Below are positions 1-12,000 of a stretch of DNA of 64,000 nt, in pieces; the first letter of the stretch is position 1; each line of letters opens with the position of its first letter. The position numbers and the translations under genes are program-made. This DNA is from Pseudofabraea citricarpa (lineage: Eukaryota > Ascomycota > Leotiomycetes > Helotiales > Dermateaceae). The stretch spans positions 1,178,001 through 1,242,000 of the forward strand of contig JAPWGK010000006.1 of assembly GCA_029641185.1 (NCBI GenBank). Reading direction: 5' to 3'. The notes beneath the pieces were generated by a model. That model had not been told where the DNA came from and ran no database searches. It was given only the letters and a program-made list of their open reading frames with translations.

Positions 1-661
1 AAATGCTGGCCCGGCCATGAGAGACGGGAAGAATAGCACATATCCAGCGAAATCTAACAGACTGGGAAGATTCTTGATGGCTCGCTCCTTTTGAAATTCC
101 GACAAGTCTTTCTCTGGAAGCCTGCCATCTGCGACGTTCCAACAGAAAGCTGTTAACTTCATCACTAGAACCATTTGTGCGCCCGTAATATCCACTACTC
201 CTGGGTCGTTGACGAATTGTCGTGTGAGCTGGTTGATGGATAAGTGCCCCATAAGGAACACGAAGCCGATCCATGGCATGAATGGTCCTTGGGCATATTC
301 TGCAATACAGTATGATCCGATGGAGCTGATCGCTAAAGTTCTCACTCCTCCCCATAAATCGAAAAGGCCAACGAGGTAGAACGTGGAGACCCTGAAGCAA
401 GATTAGCAGGGCTTCTATACCAGCGATCGAACTTTGACAAACCCAATTATGAAGAGGTTTTTATAGGCAGGTTTGGCATCTGGAACGCGTTTGAGGAGGC
501 CCGCCAAAGGGTAGGAAAGGAGGAACGAGGTAATGAGCTTGACTAAAGGCCAGTCAATATGCTTTGTTGTGCCGTGTGGTTGGGCTTAACTTACGCTCAT
601 CTGTCGAGGCGCCCAAGAGGCCAGAGACATACTGGAAGGGGATATTGATATAGGGCAACAT
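1..661 (-). CDS. ALE1: Lysophospholipid acyltransferase, MBOAT family, ALE1-like (5' part, runs off window start)
   Basis: Membrane-bound O-acyltransferase that re-acylates lysophospholipids at sn-2 (Lands cycle) in the ER. I read three exons: 661-595, 542-443 and 392-1, joined in frame by two introns with GT/AG ends. The product starts MLPYINIPFQYVSGLLGAST, continues through an ITSFLLSYPLAGLL membrane segment, then YLVGLFDLWGG, and reaches QMVLVMKLTAFCWNVADGR, a block I recognise as typical of fungal Ale1/LPCAT proteins. The MBOAT catalytic His and the C-terminal half lie outside the window, so intactness cannot be judged. Start chosen as the first Met of the exon that splices in frame; it is divergent from VPS45. 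The family call is firm; the exact substrate is inferred. Confidence 0.85.
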
Positions 662-1425
662 TTTGCCTGGGTCACTAGGTGATGCGTTTCTGAGGTGAAG
701 ATGTGAGGAAGTAATAGGTGAGTAGGTAATGAATGCGTTGAGGTGCAGTTCACATATTATTCTTGCGTGCCTCCATCTGCAGAGCTGTGCTGTGTATAAT
801 TGCCGCAGTGGCTGGTGGACGGGACAGTTGAGTGAGGAAGAAGTGAGGAGGGTTTGCGGTCCCAAAAAATGTATTTCAGACAATACGGCAGAGTCAAGGA
901 TGACGACAGGGCGGAATAACTTGAGCTCCTCGGTTCTGCCTTGGCTGCGCGGGCGCGTCCGCTTGCCGGTCACGATGTGCTGCAGTACAGTACAGTAGCA
1001 CATGCGAAATGCCATCTGCCACTGCACAATAATACGAATACTGACCGTCCAGTAGAGGCGCAAACCTAAACCATCCCAACCCTCCCCTCCTTCAAATCTG
1101 TCACTCTGCAGACCATCCCCGCCAGGTCACCGCGACATTGGTTCTCCCGTTTCACCACAGCAAGGCACAGCAAAAGGGATGCAAGGTTGCAGCCTTGGAG
1201 GTCACGAACAAGCTCCACCAGACATGACCACATCACAACACATCTCATCAACTGATCTCCCAACTACGGCTCGCAATCCCCTACAACCATACCCACGCGA
1301 ATCGCAATACCATCCCCAATCAGACCACTGAGCCAATCCGCCTTGCAGGAGCTCCCGAGCTTCCTCAGCCTCGGCCATACGGTCCCTCCACACCCCTCCT
1401 TCTCTGGTGCCAGCCTGATCTAGCT
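662..1425. promoter_or_regulatory. Divergent promoter region between ALE1-like gene and VPS45
   Basis: 764 bp between two divergently transcribed genes. It has no convincing coding sequence; the ORFs here are short and resemble nothing known. It contains one copy of the 14-mer GTACAGTACAGTAG at 985-998, identical to copies in the large spacer at 10.6-21.9 kb. The 300 bp before VPS45 are rich in C and A, as expected of a fungal promoter or 5' leader. No TATA box stands out. Confidence 0.5.
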
Positions 1426-3258
1426 ATGGATGTTGTACAGGCAGTGTCGGGATACGTCTCGAAGATGGTCTCGACTGGAGACAGTGCTTCGGGCACTCCC
1501 TCTGCCAAAATGAAGATTTTACTGCTGGACAGCGAGACGGTATCCATTGTTTCGACCGCCATCACACAGTCGGCCCTATTGAACCACGAGGTCTACCTCA
1601 TCGATCGTTTAGACAATCAGAATAGGGAAAAGATGCGCCATCTGCGGTGCCTTTGCTTTGTGCGACCATCAGCAGACTCAATACAATTCCTTATTGACGA
1701 GTTCCGGGAGCCCAGGTACGGTGAATATAATGTATACTTCAGCAATGTGGTAAAGAAGTCTTCTCTAGAGCGACTCGCAGAAGCCGATGATCACGAGGTG
1801 GTGAAGGTTGTGCAGGAACACTTTGCGGATTACGTTGTTGTGAACCCGGATCTGTTCACGTTGGATTTGGGCTTTCCCAGGCAGAGGATATGGAGTGGGA
1901 ACCCCGACATGTGGAATACAGATTCGTTACAACGCACCACAGAAGGGCTTATTGGGGTTCTACTCTCGTTAAAGAAGAAACCCTTAATCCGGTACGAGAA
2001 AAATAGTCTGCTGGCTAAGAAGCTGGCGACTGAGGTGAGATATCACATTACACAAGAGGAGCAGCTATTTGATTTCCGGAAAGTCGACACTCCGCCAATT
2101 CTTCTGATTTTGGACAGGAGAGATGATCCAATCACACCACTCTTAACTCAGTGGACCTACCAGGCTATGGTACATGAGCTGCTTGGTATCCAGAACGGCA
2201 GGGTAGATTTAAGTGATGTTCCAGATGTCAGACCAGAATTAAAAGAAGTTGTGCTATCTCAGGATCAGGACCCGTTTTTCAAGAAAAATATGTACTTGAA
2301 TTTTGGAGATCTCGGTGGCAACATCAAGGATTATGTTGAGCAGTACCAGTCGAAAACGAAGAACAGTTCAAACATCGAGTCAATAGCAGATATGAAACGG
2401 TTTATCGAAGAATATCCAGAGTTCCGAAAACTCTCGGGGAACGTGAGCAAGCATGTTACACTTGTGGGCGAGCTGAGTCGAAGAGTTGGTGCAGAAACCT
2501 TGCTTGAAGTCAGTGAAGTTGAACAGAGTCTGGCATGTAATGACAATCATGCTGCAGATCTCAAGGTAGGCTTGGAATATCCATGTCAATATAAATTTAA
2601 ATGCTGACCAATACAGAACGTGCAAAGGCTCATTCAGTCGCCAGCAGTAACTTCAGATAGTAAACTTCGATTGGTGGCATTGTATTCTTTACGATACGAG
2701 AAGCATCCATCCAATGCACTTCCAATATTAGTTGATCTGCTCAGTGCAGTTGGCAATGTACCGCAACGACGAATCGATCTTGTTGCAAAGCTTCTTGTGT
2801 ACCATTCATCACTACAGCAAACACAGTCAGCTGGTGGAATTTCAGACATGTTCGAGTCGGCTGGCATATTTTCGGGGGCTCGGGATCGTTTTAAAGGGTT
2901 GAAGGGCGTCGAGAACGTATACACGCAACATTCTCCTCGGATGGAGCTGACATTGCAAAATCTGATCAAGGGAAAATTGCGCGAGCAACAGTATCCTTTC
3001 GTAGAGGGTGGTGGATCGACGCGAGACAAGCCGCAGGACATTATCTTGTTTGTCGTTGGTGGAGTAACTTTTGAAGAAGCGAAGACCGTCTCACAGCTTA
3101 ATCAATCTTCGCCAGGTGTACGAATAGTACTGGGTGGAACAAGTGTTCATAACAGTACAACATTCTTAGAAGAGATGGAAGATGCTGTATCATCATGGCC
3201 AGAGCCCCCGCCAACCACCGCGGCTGGAAGGCTGCGGAAGGAGACTGGAAGGAGGTGA
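1426..3258 (+). CDS. VPS45: Vacuolar protein sorting protein Vps45 (Sec1/Munc18 family)
   Basis: SM protein that binds the Tlg2-type syntaxin and promotes SNARE assembly for Golgi-to-endosome and endosome-to-vacuole transport. Two exons, 1426-2565 and 2617-3258, joined at a phase-0 intron (GTAGGC...ATACAG), give 593 residues, close to the usual ~570-600. Sec1-type landmarks include KMKILLLDSETVSIVS near residue 28, PPILLILDRRDDPITPLLTQWTY near residue 225, MYLNFGDLGGNIKDYVEQYQ near 290, and the C-terminal IILFVVGGVTFEEAKTV followed by RIVLGGTSVHNSTTFLEEM. The C-terminal tail SWPEPPP is typical of filamentous fungal orthologues. The start MDVVQAVSGYVSKMV also matches that group. No defects seen. 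Confidence 0.95.
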
Positions 3259-4251
3259 TCACGGCCTGGGTGTAAGACATGAGCAAATCGGAGTTTGGAG
3301 CCGGCAAAATGAATGGTGTAATGATATACCTTTGGGGAGTTTGAATAGATATCATAGAAACCACATGTATTCTGAATGCTACTTTGGTGCCCAAATATAT
3401 ACTGAGTGCGGTTCGATGGGCAGTTAAGCACCTAATTGATCCAGACACAAGAAATCTCGTTCACAATGACTTAGTGCATTTTGACATTTGCAAGGGCCTT
3501 AGATGAGAATCATTTGGTCGACTATCATCCAACCCCTTCTCACCGAGAGGTAGATAGACGAAGATTAATAAGGGCAACTCGGGGAGTTACATACCTCAAC
3601 ATTAAATTTATTGCAGGTAGCAAAAACAAACAGGGAGAGAAATGAACATGGCAATAATCTAGTACTAGCGACTGTTTGCTTGTATGGATTCGGGTGAAGT
3701 CCTGACTACAACTAAAACCTCTAGTTATAGGTCACTACTGAAGTATTCAACATTTGCGACTGAAACATCGAAGAATCACGAATTGATTAAATTCTCCTTG
3801 TAATAAAATGTCTTCTTCCCTGGGCAGGTTTGGAACGAGACACAAGTGGAAAATCAAACAAAATACAGGACTAGACTGAGCCATTTCAAAACAGCGAACG
3901 TTGGTTCGAGACTATCTCCGAGTAGAAAATAAATCAAAGTTAAACGACCAAACTTCGGAATTATACCAGGAAGGTCGGCAAAAACGTGGAACACCAGAGG
4001 AATTCATACCACTCAAATAAGTGTTACTTAGCCTGAAGCTGATTTTGAAGAAGAAGAAAAGGCATTGAGTGAAGGGCCTTTTTGGGAATAATCAAAGAAA
4101 ACACATGTAAACGGGGAGTAGGCATTCTTTCTTCTCATGGACCATTAGATAATCTTATAAACACGTATGACAAGACCTAGATTAATTTAAAATTAAAGCT
4201 ACCACTCTTTGCCTGATCATGCAGTATTCGGAACTTAACCTCTCACTTCAT
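3259..4251. other. Convergent intergenic spacer, no gene seen
   Basis: About 1 kb between the 3' ends of VPS45 (+) and the FAD oxidoreductase gene (-). AT-rich, with many stops in all frames. It presumably holds both 3' UTRs (for example AATAAA-like TAATAAAAT near 3801). I see no RNA gene, repeat or mobile element. Confidence 0.5.
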
Positions 4252-6323
4252 CTAAGCGCTCTTCTGCTTCCTCCTCTTCTCCTCTCGGCTATAAATGACA
4301 CCATGAGAAACGAACAAATACTTGCTGAAGAAATCCTCTGCAAAGTCATCGAACCTGCTTCAAATTAGAATCTTTCTTTTAGCCACGAAAAAGGCGAGGA
4401 GAGATCTTACTTGTTATACTCAGCCCCAAGGCGATAAGCTGCTGCGATCCCACTCACGCAGGCTAGCTCGTGCATGTTCTAGGGTTGGACTTTAGCAATA
4501 AAAAGTAATATAGGGTTAAATTGTGAACTTACTACCAAAGTCCAAGATCCTGCAAACCAGGTATGGTTCTTGCCGTTGATAAACATCATACCCGGTACTA
4601 CTCGAGCATAGTGCTGCCATCTATGTCCTAGCTGGTGCCACCTGGCGTATCAAATTAGCATCTATTTTCGAGCAAGAAAAACGAAACATCGATTGTGCAT
4701 CTGATTTCCGTGGCAATACTCACCACTTCTTCTCAATGATTTTACTCTCGTCGATCTCATCCATTGTCCACATTTGCCTATTATTCTTGTCGAGAAAGAT
4801 ACTCTGGAAGACATGGTGTTCATAATCAACCGGAGCAGTTTCGGCATTGTGGTCCATCCTGAACTGATGCTGGTAGTTAGTGACATCGAAGGACATCTCG
4901 ATTTTCTTTGGATCTTGTTTGTAGCTCTTGGTGTAATACATCGGTCGGAAACCACTTGGTTCATCGCCTTCACCCCTTTGCTCTCCTTTCGAGAAGGCAA
5001 TTTGGTCCTCCTGTGCTTTGGATTTAGGTTTTGCACAAAGCTCAGGGTCGAACGTTGTCTCGTAATGCTTTTTGAAATATACATCATCGGAATGAGTGAT
5101 GGTAATGTCATCGTAGAACTTGGCACCGCCGAGAACAAATCTTTCTCTGTACCCAGCAGTCTTGCCGAGGAGTTTAAGGGCATCGTCTGCGAGTACACAC
5201 ATGATGAGCTCGTCGTATCTCTCTGGCTCAGATTCTCCACCTGTATGCTCGCCTCGTCTGTCTTGAGCCTCTGCGTCGAATGGCCTTGTTTTCAGAAAAA
5301 TGCCTCGGTCACTTCGCTCCATGATCTCTATAACATCAGTTTGCAATCGGATCTCAACCCCCTTTTTTTCTAGGTCTTTTCGGAAGTCTTCATAGAAATT
5401 ATGGAGGTTTGGAAAGGTGACCATCGTGGGTAGATTTGGAAGAAGCGTATCCGCATCATAGTCCCATAATTTCATATTTGGATCATTGAAAAGACGCTCA
5501 AGAATGGCACACGAAACATTTGCGGTTTGGCTATTATTCTGTTAGCCCATTCCAAAAACAAGCCAGAACTAAATTGCTGCATACTTTCCAGTTCCCAGAA
5601 ACAGGGCAATGAGAGGATATACCATTTTATCTCCAAATTCTTTGTTGAAGAAAAACATCCGGAGCATAATCCTCACTGGGACGATGCCCAATACTGGCAT
5701 TGTCCACTTTGAACTGTTAGTAAAGGCACTGATCAAGTGGTCTAAGAAGCTGGTCTTCAAATCTCCAATCAGGAGGGATAAGTGAGGCTTACTTTGATCA
5801 ATTTTAGCACCTTGCCAAACTTTTTGATATCCGACGAGAACTGTTCCACCAGATTGCTTGGGAAGCAATTGGTCCAGAATCCATCAGGCCCCTTTCCAAA
5901 TGAGACTTGAAGCTTGATCTCCTGCGGATCGTGCCCAAATCTCTTGAAGAAGTTGAAGGTGTGTTTGAAAATCTGGGCAGTATAGTTAACAAAACTGATC
6001 TGGGCTTTCAAGATGTACAACCTACTGGTGACCCCCCTTGGACGCCATCATTCATCCAGTTTGTTCCGTATGATTTACTGTCTAATTGAATTGATGTTGC
6101 CTGCCCACCACAAACTGGCATTCGCTCGATGACAGTGACTTTGAATTTCTCTGGATGCTGAGCCAAAGTTGATGCACAGCTCTGTTAGAATAGGTGAGAT
6201 GATTATGATAGCTCTTAAGAAACAGGCCACAAAAGCGACAACGAGAATGCTTACCATTCCAGCAGCCCCAGCTCCAATGATCACCACATGCTTTTTTTTA
6301 TTACCTAGATTTGGTTGCACCAT
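4252..6323 (-). CDS. FAD-dependent oxidoreductase, flavin-containing amine oxidase-like
   Basis: Seven or eight exons, reconstructed by eye. The first (6323-6255) encodes VQPNLGNKKKHVVIIGAGAAGM, a dinucleotide-binding beta-alpha-beta with the GxGxxG pattern that binds FAD. The next exon gives a second-strand acidic end (VTVIERMPVCGGQATS), where the adenosine ribose of FAD is bound, then SYGTNWMNDGVQGGSP. The body includes FGDKMVYPLIALFLGTG, PTMVTFPNLHNFYEDF and YDELIMCVLADDALKLLGK, and the product ends VSHGVIYSREEKRRKQKSA before TAG at 4252-4254. Estimated length is ~530 residues. The GTG-N-Q junction and the last two introns read in frame with consensus sites. This subgroup is common in filamentous fungi, but I do not know its substrate; polyamine or amino-acid oxidation is only a guess. 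It is divergent from TDP1. Confidence 0.82.
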
Positions 6324-7153
6324 GTTTGACTTTGAAAGATGTGAATATGACGGGAGAGAGGTGAATAAGAGAAAACAAACAGAAGGAAAATGCAAGAGCA
6401 GATGACTTGGAAATTATATTCAGCCACTGACTGAGCTGAAGATTATTGAAAGAATGCAAAGCTGTAGTACATGTCATCGCATCGACAACGTCACGACTTA
6501 GTCTTAGATCTGGACTTCCCCACAGAGGCGCTTCGTATTCGTGTTGCTATCGGTTTCCCCACATGCAGTGCCATCGTGTATCGTGCCATCCAAAGTCAAC
6601 AACAACAACAACCTGCAAATGAGCCCAAGAGTAGTACTAGCAATGACAGTTGTACACAGTTGGAGGAACAGATTGCAGAGTTGTGGTTGTCTCCGTGCCA
6701 CAATTGCTGTTGCCTTTCCAGAGTTGATTCTTTCTTTTTCTGACTCATGTGACGCAATTGCCCCTTTACTGACCGCATCCGCATCTTTGTATCTCTGCAT
6801 CTGCACATATCACAACATTTGCTCCTCAACCACAGCAAACCCTCTCCTTTGCACCGCTTTCGTCACCTGATGCAGACTGGCGGATCACAGATTGATTATT
6901 CAGCACTCTTTTATCGTGTCAACCTTGGAAGATTCAACAAGCCTAGGCATTTAGTCGGCGGGTAATCGATCATACTTTGCTTCTACAGTATAAAGGAGCA
7001 GCACGCGAACGAAGAGGCTTTCGGACCGAAACTGTCACCTCTTCTCTTTTACCTTTGACCTTTGACCTTTGCTCCACACAAATCTCTCGACCCGGGAAAC
7101 CAATCCATCACTGGCAGACGCCCTTCAGAGAGCGTCCCAGCAAGTCGTCCGCC
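6324..7153. promoter_or_regulatory. Divergent promoter region between the FAD oxidoreductase gene and TDP1
   Basis: 830 bp. Just upstream of the chosen TDP1 start lies ACCTTTG repeated three times (about 7051-7071) inside a pyrimidine-rich stretch, likely leader sequence. The reading frame of TDP1 is open back to an ATG at 6977, so a 59-residue N-terminal extension cannot be excluded. No other gene is supported. Confidence 0.45.
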
Positions 7154-10100
7154 ATGTCTGACACCGAGAGTGACGAGGAGCTCAAACGGGCCATCGCTCT
7201 GTCCCTAGAAGAAAGCACACCGCCCAAAGGAGGTGCACCAACAGTCATCGACCTTCTCTCCTCAGACGACGAAGACGATGACCTGGATGCACCAGTCAAT
7301 GCTCGCCACAATAGAAGTGCAGACACTACGAGTGGGCGGGATCAAAGCACTGCCATCAAGACTCCAAAGTCTCCTGTGTCACAAGGAAGACCTTTGCCGG
7401 CTCCCGCCATCAAGCATTCTGAGGCCACACCAACCCCTTCTTTGCAGCCAGGGGGATCTGTTCTTCAGGGCCTGGACCGGAAGGCAATGGAAGAGGCCAG
7501 ATTAGCACGGAATGCTTTGAAGAGAAAAGAGCACCCTACATCTTCACCCAGTGATCTTCCAATAATGTCAAACAAGCAGGCCCGGAAGCTTTTCCAGTCC
7601 TCTGCTAGTAGCTGTCAAGGCACAACGACTGACTCTGCCTCGACAACTCCAGAACCTTCGAGTTTAGGAACCCAGGACCCGTTTTCACCCCCTTCACATG
7701 CTGCAGATGCCCGGCCACAAGAAAAAAATCCAAATGTGATGTCCTACCAAGACCAGCAGCGTCTTGGATCACCCGGCATTCAGTTTCCTATGGGTGTCAT
7801 CAGGAAAACATGGGCTCATGGTCAACCAAGGATTGATGACATAAAAATTGAGGAAGTTCTACAGAAGGATGACTTGGATCTTGCCGTGCTGAGTACATTC
7901 CAAATTGATTCTGATTGGATCATCAGCAAACTTAAGGATACTACAAAGGTAATCTGGGTTCTTCAGGCCAAAGGCCAAGCTCAAGTAAGTTCGGAGACTT
8001 TTCCTCCATTTGAATTCACGCGGTCAAGGTTACTGGAAACATTTTCCTGCGCCAGTACTGTAAACAATTCACGGGTTAGATGCCTAGAAAGAGATTATGA
8101 TCCCCTGCATATCGGAAGAATATCCTCAGTCACAAGCATAGAGTTTGGTTCATTCTCCTTTGTTACAGCATCATCGGTGTTCATCACTATCCCTCGGAAC
8201 TTTCCTTGAGGTCATGGATTAATGACTGGGAACCGTATGATTTGGGGGCCAGTCTGCCTTGGGGAGAGCTTGCTTAACCCTTGGGGCTAGACAAAGGCAA
8301 TCTAGCCAGTCACCACGGGAAGTATACACTCGTATTTGGGGCCAGTAACTAGGCTTTCAATATAAGAGTTCTCGAAGCAAAAGGCAAAAGCTACAGTCAT
8401 GATGCTAGACTGACTCTCACGGACGCTGTCAAAATATCTTGTTTGGAAGAGCAATGCAGACAAGCCTTCTCAGCGCGAGGTCTCCAATCTCAGATTGCTA
8501 ACAATGACAACAGAAAGAAAACATTCGATCGGAAGCACCCAAGAACTACCGATTTTGCTTTCCAAATATGGATGGTAACATTAGCTGTATGCACTCCAAG
8601 CTTCAGCTACTTTCTCATCCAACACATCTACGAGTCGTGGTACCCAGGTAAGTCTTGTTCGACCCCTTGACTGATGCAACAGAGAAAGTAACCTCTAGAT
8701 AAAGTGCAAATTTAACCAACTTTGATTGGGGTGAAATGGGAGGAATCATGGAAAATGTGAAACCACCTTCTACATCCCACCTCTCAGCTTAATGTTCAAG
8801 AAAAACTTACGTATCTCGCAGATTGTCTTCATGATCGATCTTCCCAGACTTCCCGCCAAGCAAGAAGCATCGCATAATCAGCTCACTCCGTTTGCAGTAG
8901 AGCTCCTTTTCTTCCTTGAAGCGCTTGGCATCGACGCAGGTACTATTAACAGCGTCAAGAGGTTCGATTTTAGCCAAACCGCCAATTTAGCATTTGTGCA
9001 TTCCATGTGAGATAAATGCTACGATTCTTAGAATAACTTGCTGATGAAATGCCAGCGGGGGCTCTCATGCAGATTGGAAACGCGAAGGCTTTTGTGGTCT
9101 TGGCACATCAGTACGAACTCTCGGCTTGAATTCCGAAAGAGCCCCAAAAGTTGACTTTGTAGTACGTGTCCCATCCCTGGAGTAGGGTAACTTGAGAGGG
9201 GGATTCCGGCCACCTCGGCTTCCATGCCCGTCTAGGGTGAAATTACCCATGCTAAGAGTTGATCACAGGCGGCGTCCATTGGAAGTCTGAATGACAGCTT
9301 CTTGAAGTCGATGTACCTTGCAATCATGGGTAAGTACCGCGCTGAGCTCCATGCACACCCGAGGGCGTGTATTGGTGGGGCTGGATGATCTAATTTCTTC
9401 ACGTGGATATACTCCGATCAAAGGAAGCATATCCCGGCGCATATGATACACACGGAACACTTTGCCTTTCTCTCATGTATTTTTGTTCTAGGGAGTGCTA
9501 ACCATGTGAGCAGGACACACTCAAGGTGCCCAGAAGGAACGCACGTGGCTTGAAGACCAGGGCCAGAGTGGCCCGCCGTCCAAGACTGTATCAGACGTTG
9601 AAGTGAAGAGCAATTCCCGGATATACTTTCCCACTCGGCAGACAGTAGAGGCAAGCAAAGGCGGGAAGGCTGTAAGCTTGTCCCATTATACCTTTCCCCA
9701 GAATATAACGATGCTGACGGGACAGTCTGGGGGAACCATATGTTTCCAGAGAAAATGGTATGAGAGCGCAAGCTTCCCACGTTCTCTTATGGTCGATATG
9801 CAGAGCACGCGTCAAGGCATTTTATCACACAGCAAGATGATATTTGTGCGCGGCTCTAAGCCCTGGGTCTATGTTGGGTCTGCAAATCTTTCTGAAGCTG
9901 CTTGGTACGTACGAACACCGAATTCAGACCATATATCCACCCGTCGGCCTTTTCGGCCTTCGTCGTGTTTCCTATGCTACATCCCCAGATCGGCATTCCA
10001 GCATTGCTTCATGATCCCCCAATGCCAGCAGAATAGCCTTTCCGAAACATCCTTTTCACTGGGTCAATTTCATATGCTTTCGGGTGCGGGAAGACAAAGT

Positions 10101-10588
10101 ACCGCTCCGTGAAAGGTTTGGCGTATCGCCGCCGCTGTCAAAAGGCGACAAGGCTCATCAGGCCCTGGTCTAGTGGCAATTGGCAGGTGGCAATAGAAAT
10201 ATGCCTTGGCGCCATGTTGTTCTTGGGTAGCCATTTGAATACAGCGGGCTTTCAAGGCAAGCCAAGAAAACCCAAAGACACTCGCTATTCATGCCTCCTT
10301 CTTCATATAGTAGGATGTTGACTGACTGCAATACTTCCTTGTAGGGGACGGCTTGTGAAAGACAAGAAGACGGGCGAGCCAAGACACATCAGCTGTCGAA
10401 ACTGGGAATGCGGTGTCATCTTTCCAGTGGTTGTCCCTCAGGCTTCCGCCGGAGGCAGTGCTGAAGGCGAACTTGGCCATCAAGGTATGATGAATATGGA
10501 CATCTTCCGTGGCCATGTTCCCGTGCCGATGATAGTTCCGGGAGAGGGATATGGGGGAAAGGAGCCGTGGTATTTCAATAGTCTATAG
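7154..10588 (+). CDS. TDP1: Tyrosyl-DNA phosphodiesterase 1
   Basis: Repairs stalled topoisomerase I-DNA adducts by hydrolysing the 3'-phosphotyrosyl bond in the nucleus. Nine exons splice in frame: 7154-7984, 8514-8647, 8705-8756, 8822-9006, 9056-9161, 9269-9329, 9514-9671, 9726-9904, 10345-10588 (649 residues). The N-terminus carries a ubiquitin-interacting-like motif (DEELKRAIALSLEES) and an acidic SUMO-interaction-like VIDLLSSDDED. Both phospholipase-D-type HKD motifs are present: H304/K306 with N324, and H544/K546 with N562. IKIEEVLQKDDLDLAVLSTF before them and RNWECGVIFP after them are also family hallmarks. Start at 7154 was chosen because the acidic UIM follows at once. Two introns are long for this genome (529 and 440 bp). 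Unspliced, the gene looks broken, but every stop falls inside an intron. Confidence 0.9.
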
Positions 10589-10734
10589 AGGATGGCGATC
10601 CTGGCGCAACATCGGCAATTGAGAACATGGCAGGATTGAACATGGAAAACACACGAAGGGCTTCTGCAAACGTGGTGTTTGATGGTGATAACGATGGGCA
10701 GCAGCGGGCCAAACTGGACAAGATGATGCTGTGG

Positions 10735-10767
10735 GTATTGGGCATTGGGCACTGGGCACTGGGCACG
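10735..10767. repeat. GGGCACT-type minisatellite
   Basis: Imperfect tandem copies of a seven-base unit (GGGCATT, GGGCACT). It is the reverse complement of the AGTGCCC unit in the array at 12251-12293, so the two arrays form an inverted pair about 1.5 kb apart. Confidence 0.8.
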
Positions 10768-11250
10768 TATGTCTCGCGTGGGTGGACGGTGGACCAGCGA
10801 GGAAGATCTCTCGCAGTAATTTTGCTGCTCTGAGCCTCTGAGGACAACAAGCGAGGGAGAACGAGCATCAACTGATCTGCGCGCATCTCGGGACATGCTT
10901 CATCCCGACGAGTCCGGAGGAGTGGCATTCAAATCTCCATGATCCTAATATTTGCAATCTCCAGATTCCTGAGTGTGATAGTGACAAAGACCATCTATAA
11001 TGGATGGAGTCTGGCAGTTGCAGCATTGCTGTACGAAGGCACTCGCAATCTTCAGCGGCGTCGCAGGGGCGCGCGAATACGAGACGGACTGGGTTGGAGG
11101 GAGTGAGTGTTTGAATATTGCTTTCCGCTGCAGGTGAGGGTGAGGGTGCACTGTGCAGCGTGCACTGATGAAGCTGAATGACGAATTTGCGATGCCAAGC
11201 AGGGAGATGGATGATATCCTACAGCAGAAAACTCCCCTTGACGACAGCGT

Positions 11251-11340
11251 ATTCCGCATTCCGCATTCCGCATTCTTGGACGGGATGGGATGATGATGTG
11301 CGATTGAGTGGATGAGTGGATGGATGGATGGATGGATGGA
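11251..11340. repeat. Compound simple repeats: CCGCATT array and GGAT array
   Basis: Three copies of CCGCATT-type units at about 11251-11275, then GAGTGGAT grading into a GGAT tetranucleotide array at 11316-11340. Confidence 0.85.
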
Positions 11341-11364
11341 CGATGATGACCTTGATGCGGTGAA

Positions 11365-11378
11365 GTACAGTACAGTAG
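11365..11378 (+). repeat. Dispersed motif GTACAGTACAGTAG
   Basis: One of four identical + strand copies of this 14-mer in the window (985-998, 11365-11378, 11701-11714, 15265-15278). Shorter variants are listed under findings. Function unknown. Confidence 0.85.
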
Positions 11379-11394
11379 CAATGAGATTTTATTC

Positions 11395-11513
11395 TTGCTG
11401 CTGCTGCTGCTGTGGCTGTGGCTGTTGGCACTGCATTTGCAGTTGCAGTTGCAGTTATGCAGTTGGTCTAGCCGCACTACGCACGACGCATAAAGACAGA
11501 CAGACAGACAGAG
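11395..11513. repeat. CTG, TTGCAG and ACAG microsatellites
   Basis: A CTG trinucleotide run at 11395-11413, three TTGCAG hexamers at about 11437-11455, and a GACA tetranucleotide run at about 11495-11513. No coding frame passes through them credibly. Confidence 0.85.
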
Positions 11514-11822
11514 TTCTCAGTATTATTATTATTATTGAAGGCGCCATCTACGGCAGTGGAAGAAGTTGTTCAGTCCTGCTGCTGCACTGTACTGTACAAT
11601 CTGTGCTGTGCTGTGCTGTGCTTCGCTGTGGTGTCCACTGCTGTACCTTCCATGCTGGGCTGGGCCGACGTGGTTGGGACGGCTAGCGAGACCACGGCCT
11701 GTACAGTACAGTAGCGTCATCCCTGTAGGGTCTGCCGCCCTGTGTGACCCCTGTTGAGATGCCATCATAGGGGTCGTCGCAGGGGTTGTTGAGGAGGGTA
11801 AGGCTAGAAGGGGGAGGGGGGA

Positions 11823-11937
11823 CCCTACCCTACCCTACCGCTACCCCCCAGGCCGCTACAGTACTGTACTGTACTGTACTGTACTGTATCCCCTCCCTCC
11901 TCTTCTCTCCCCTCCCCTCCCCTCCCCTCCCCTCCCC
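11823..11937. repeat. CCCTA run, TACTG array and CCCCT array
   Basis: Three CCCTA pentamers at 11823-11839; a TACTG pentamer array at 11857-11889, the longest form of the dispersed TACTGTAC motif; and six CCCCT pentamers at 11906-11937. The CCCTA run is too short and has the wrong unit for a telomere tract. Confidence 0.85.
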
Positions 11938-12000
11938 GACAACTGCGGGGCATGATGTATGTTTGCTCGCAACTGTACCATACAGTACTCCGTAGGCCTC

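Noticed and set aside
10148..10190. TGGTCTAGTGGC resembling a tRNA A box inside TDP1 intron 8
   Set aside because: No matching B box (GGTTCGANTCC) or cloverleaf stems within the next 80 bases.
7985..10344. TDP1 as a pseudogene because of many in-frame stops
   Set aside because: All stops fall in introns with consensus sites; nine exons rejoin in phase and both catalytic motifs survive.
11823..11839. CCCTA repeats that look telomere-like
   Set aside because: Only three units, the unit is CCCTA rather than CCCTAA, and ordinary genes lie on both sides.
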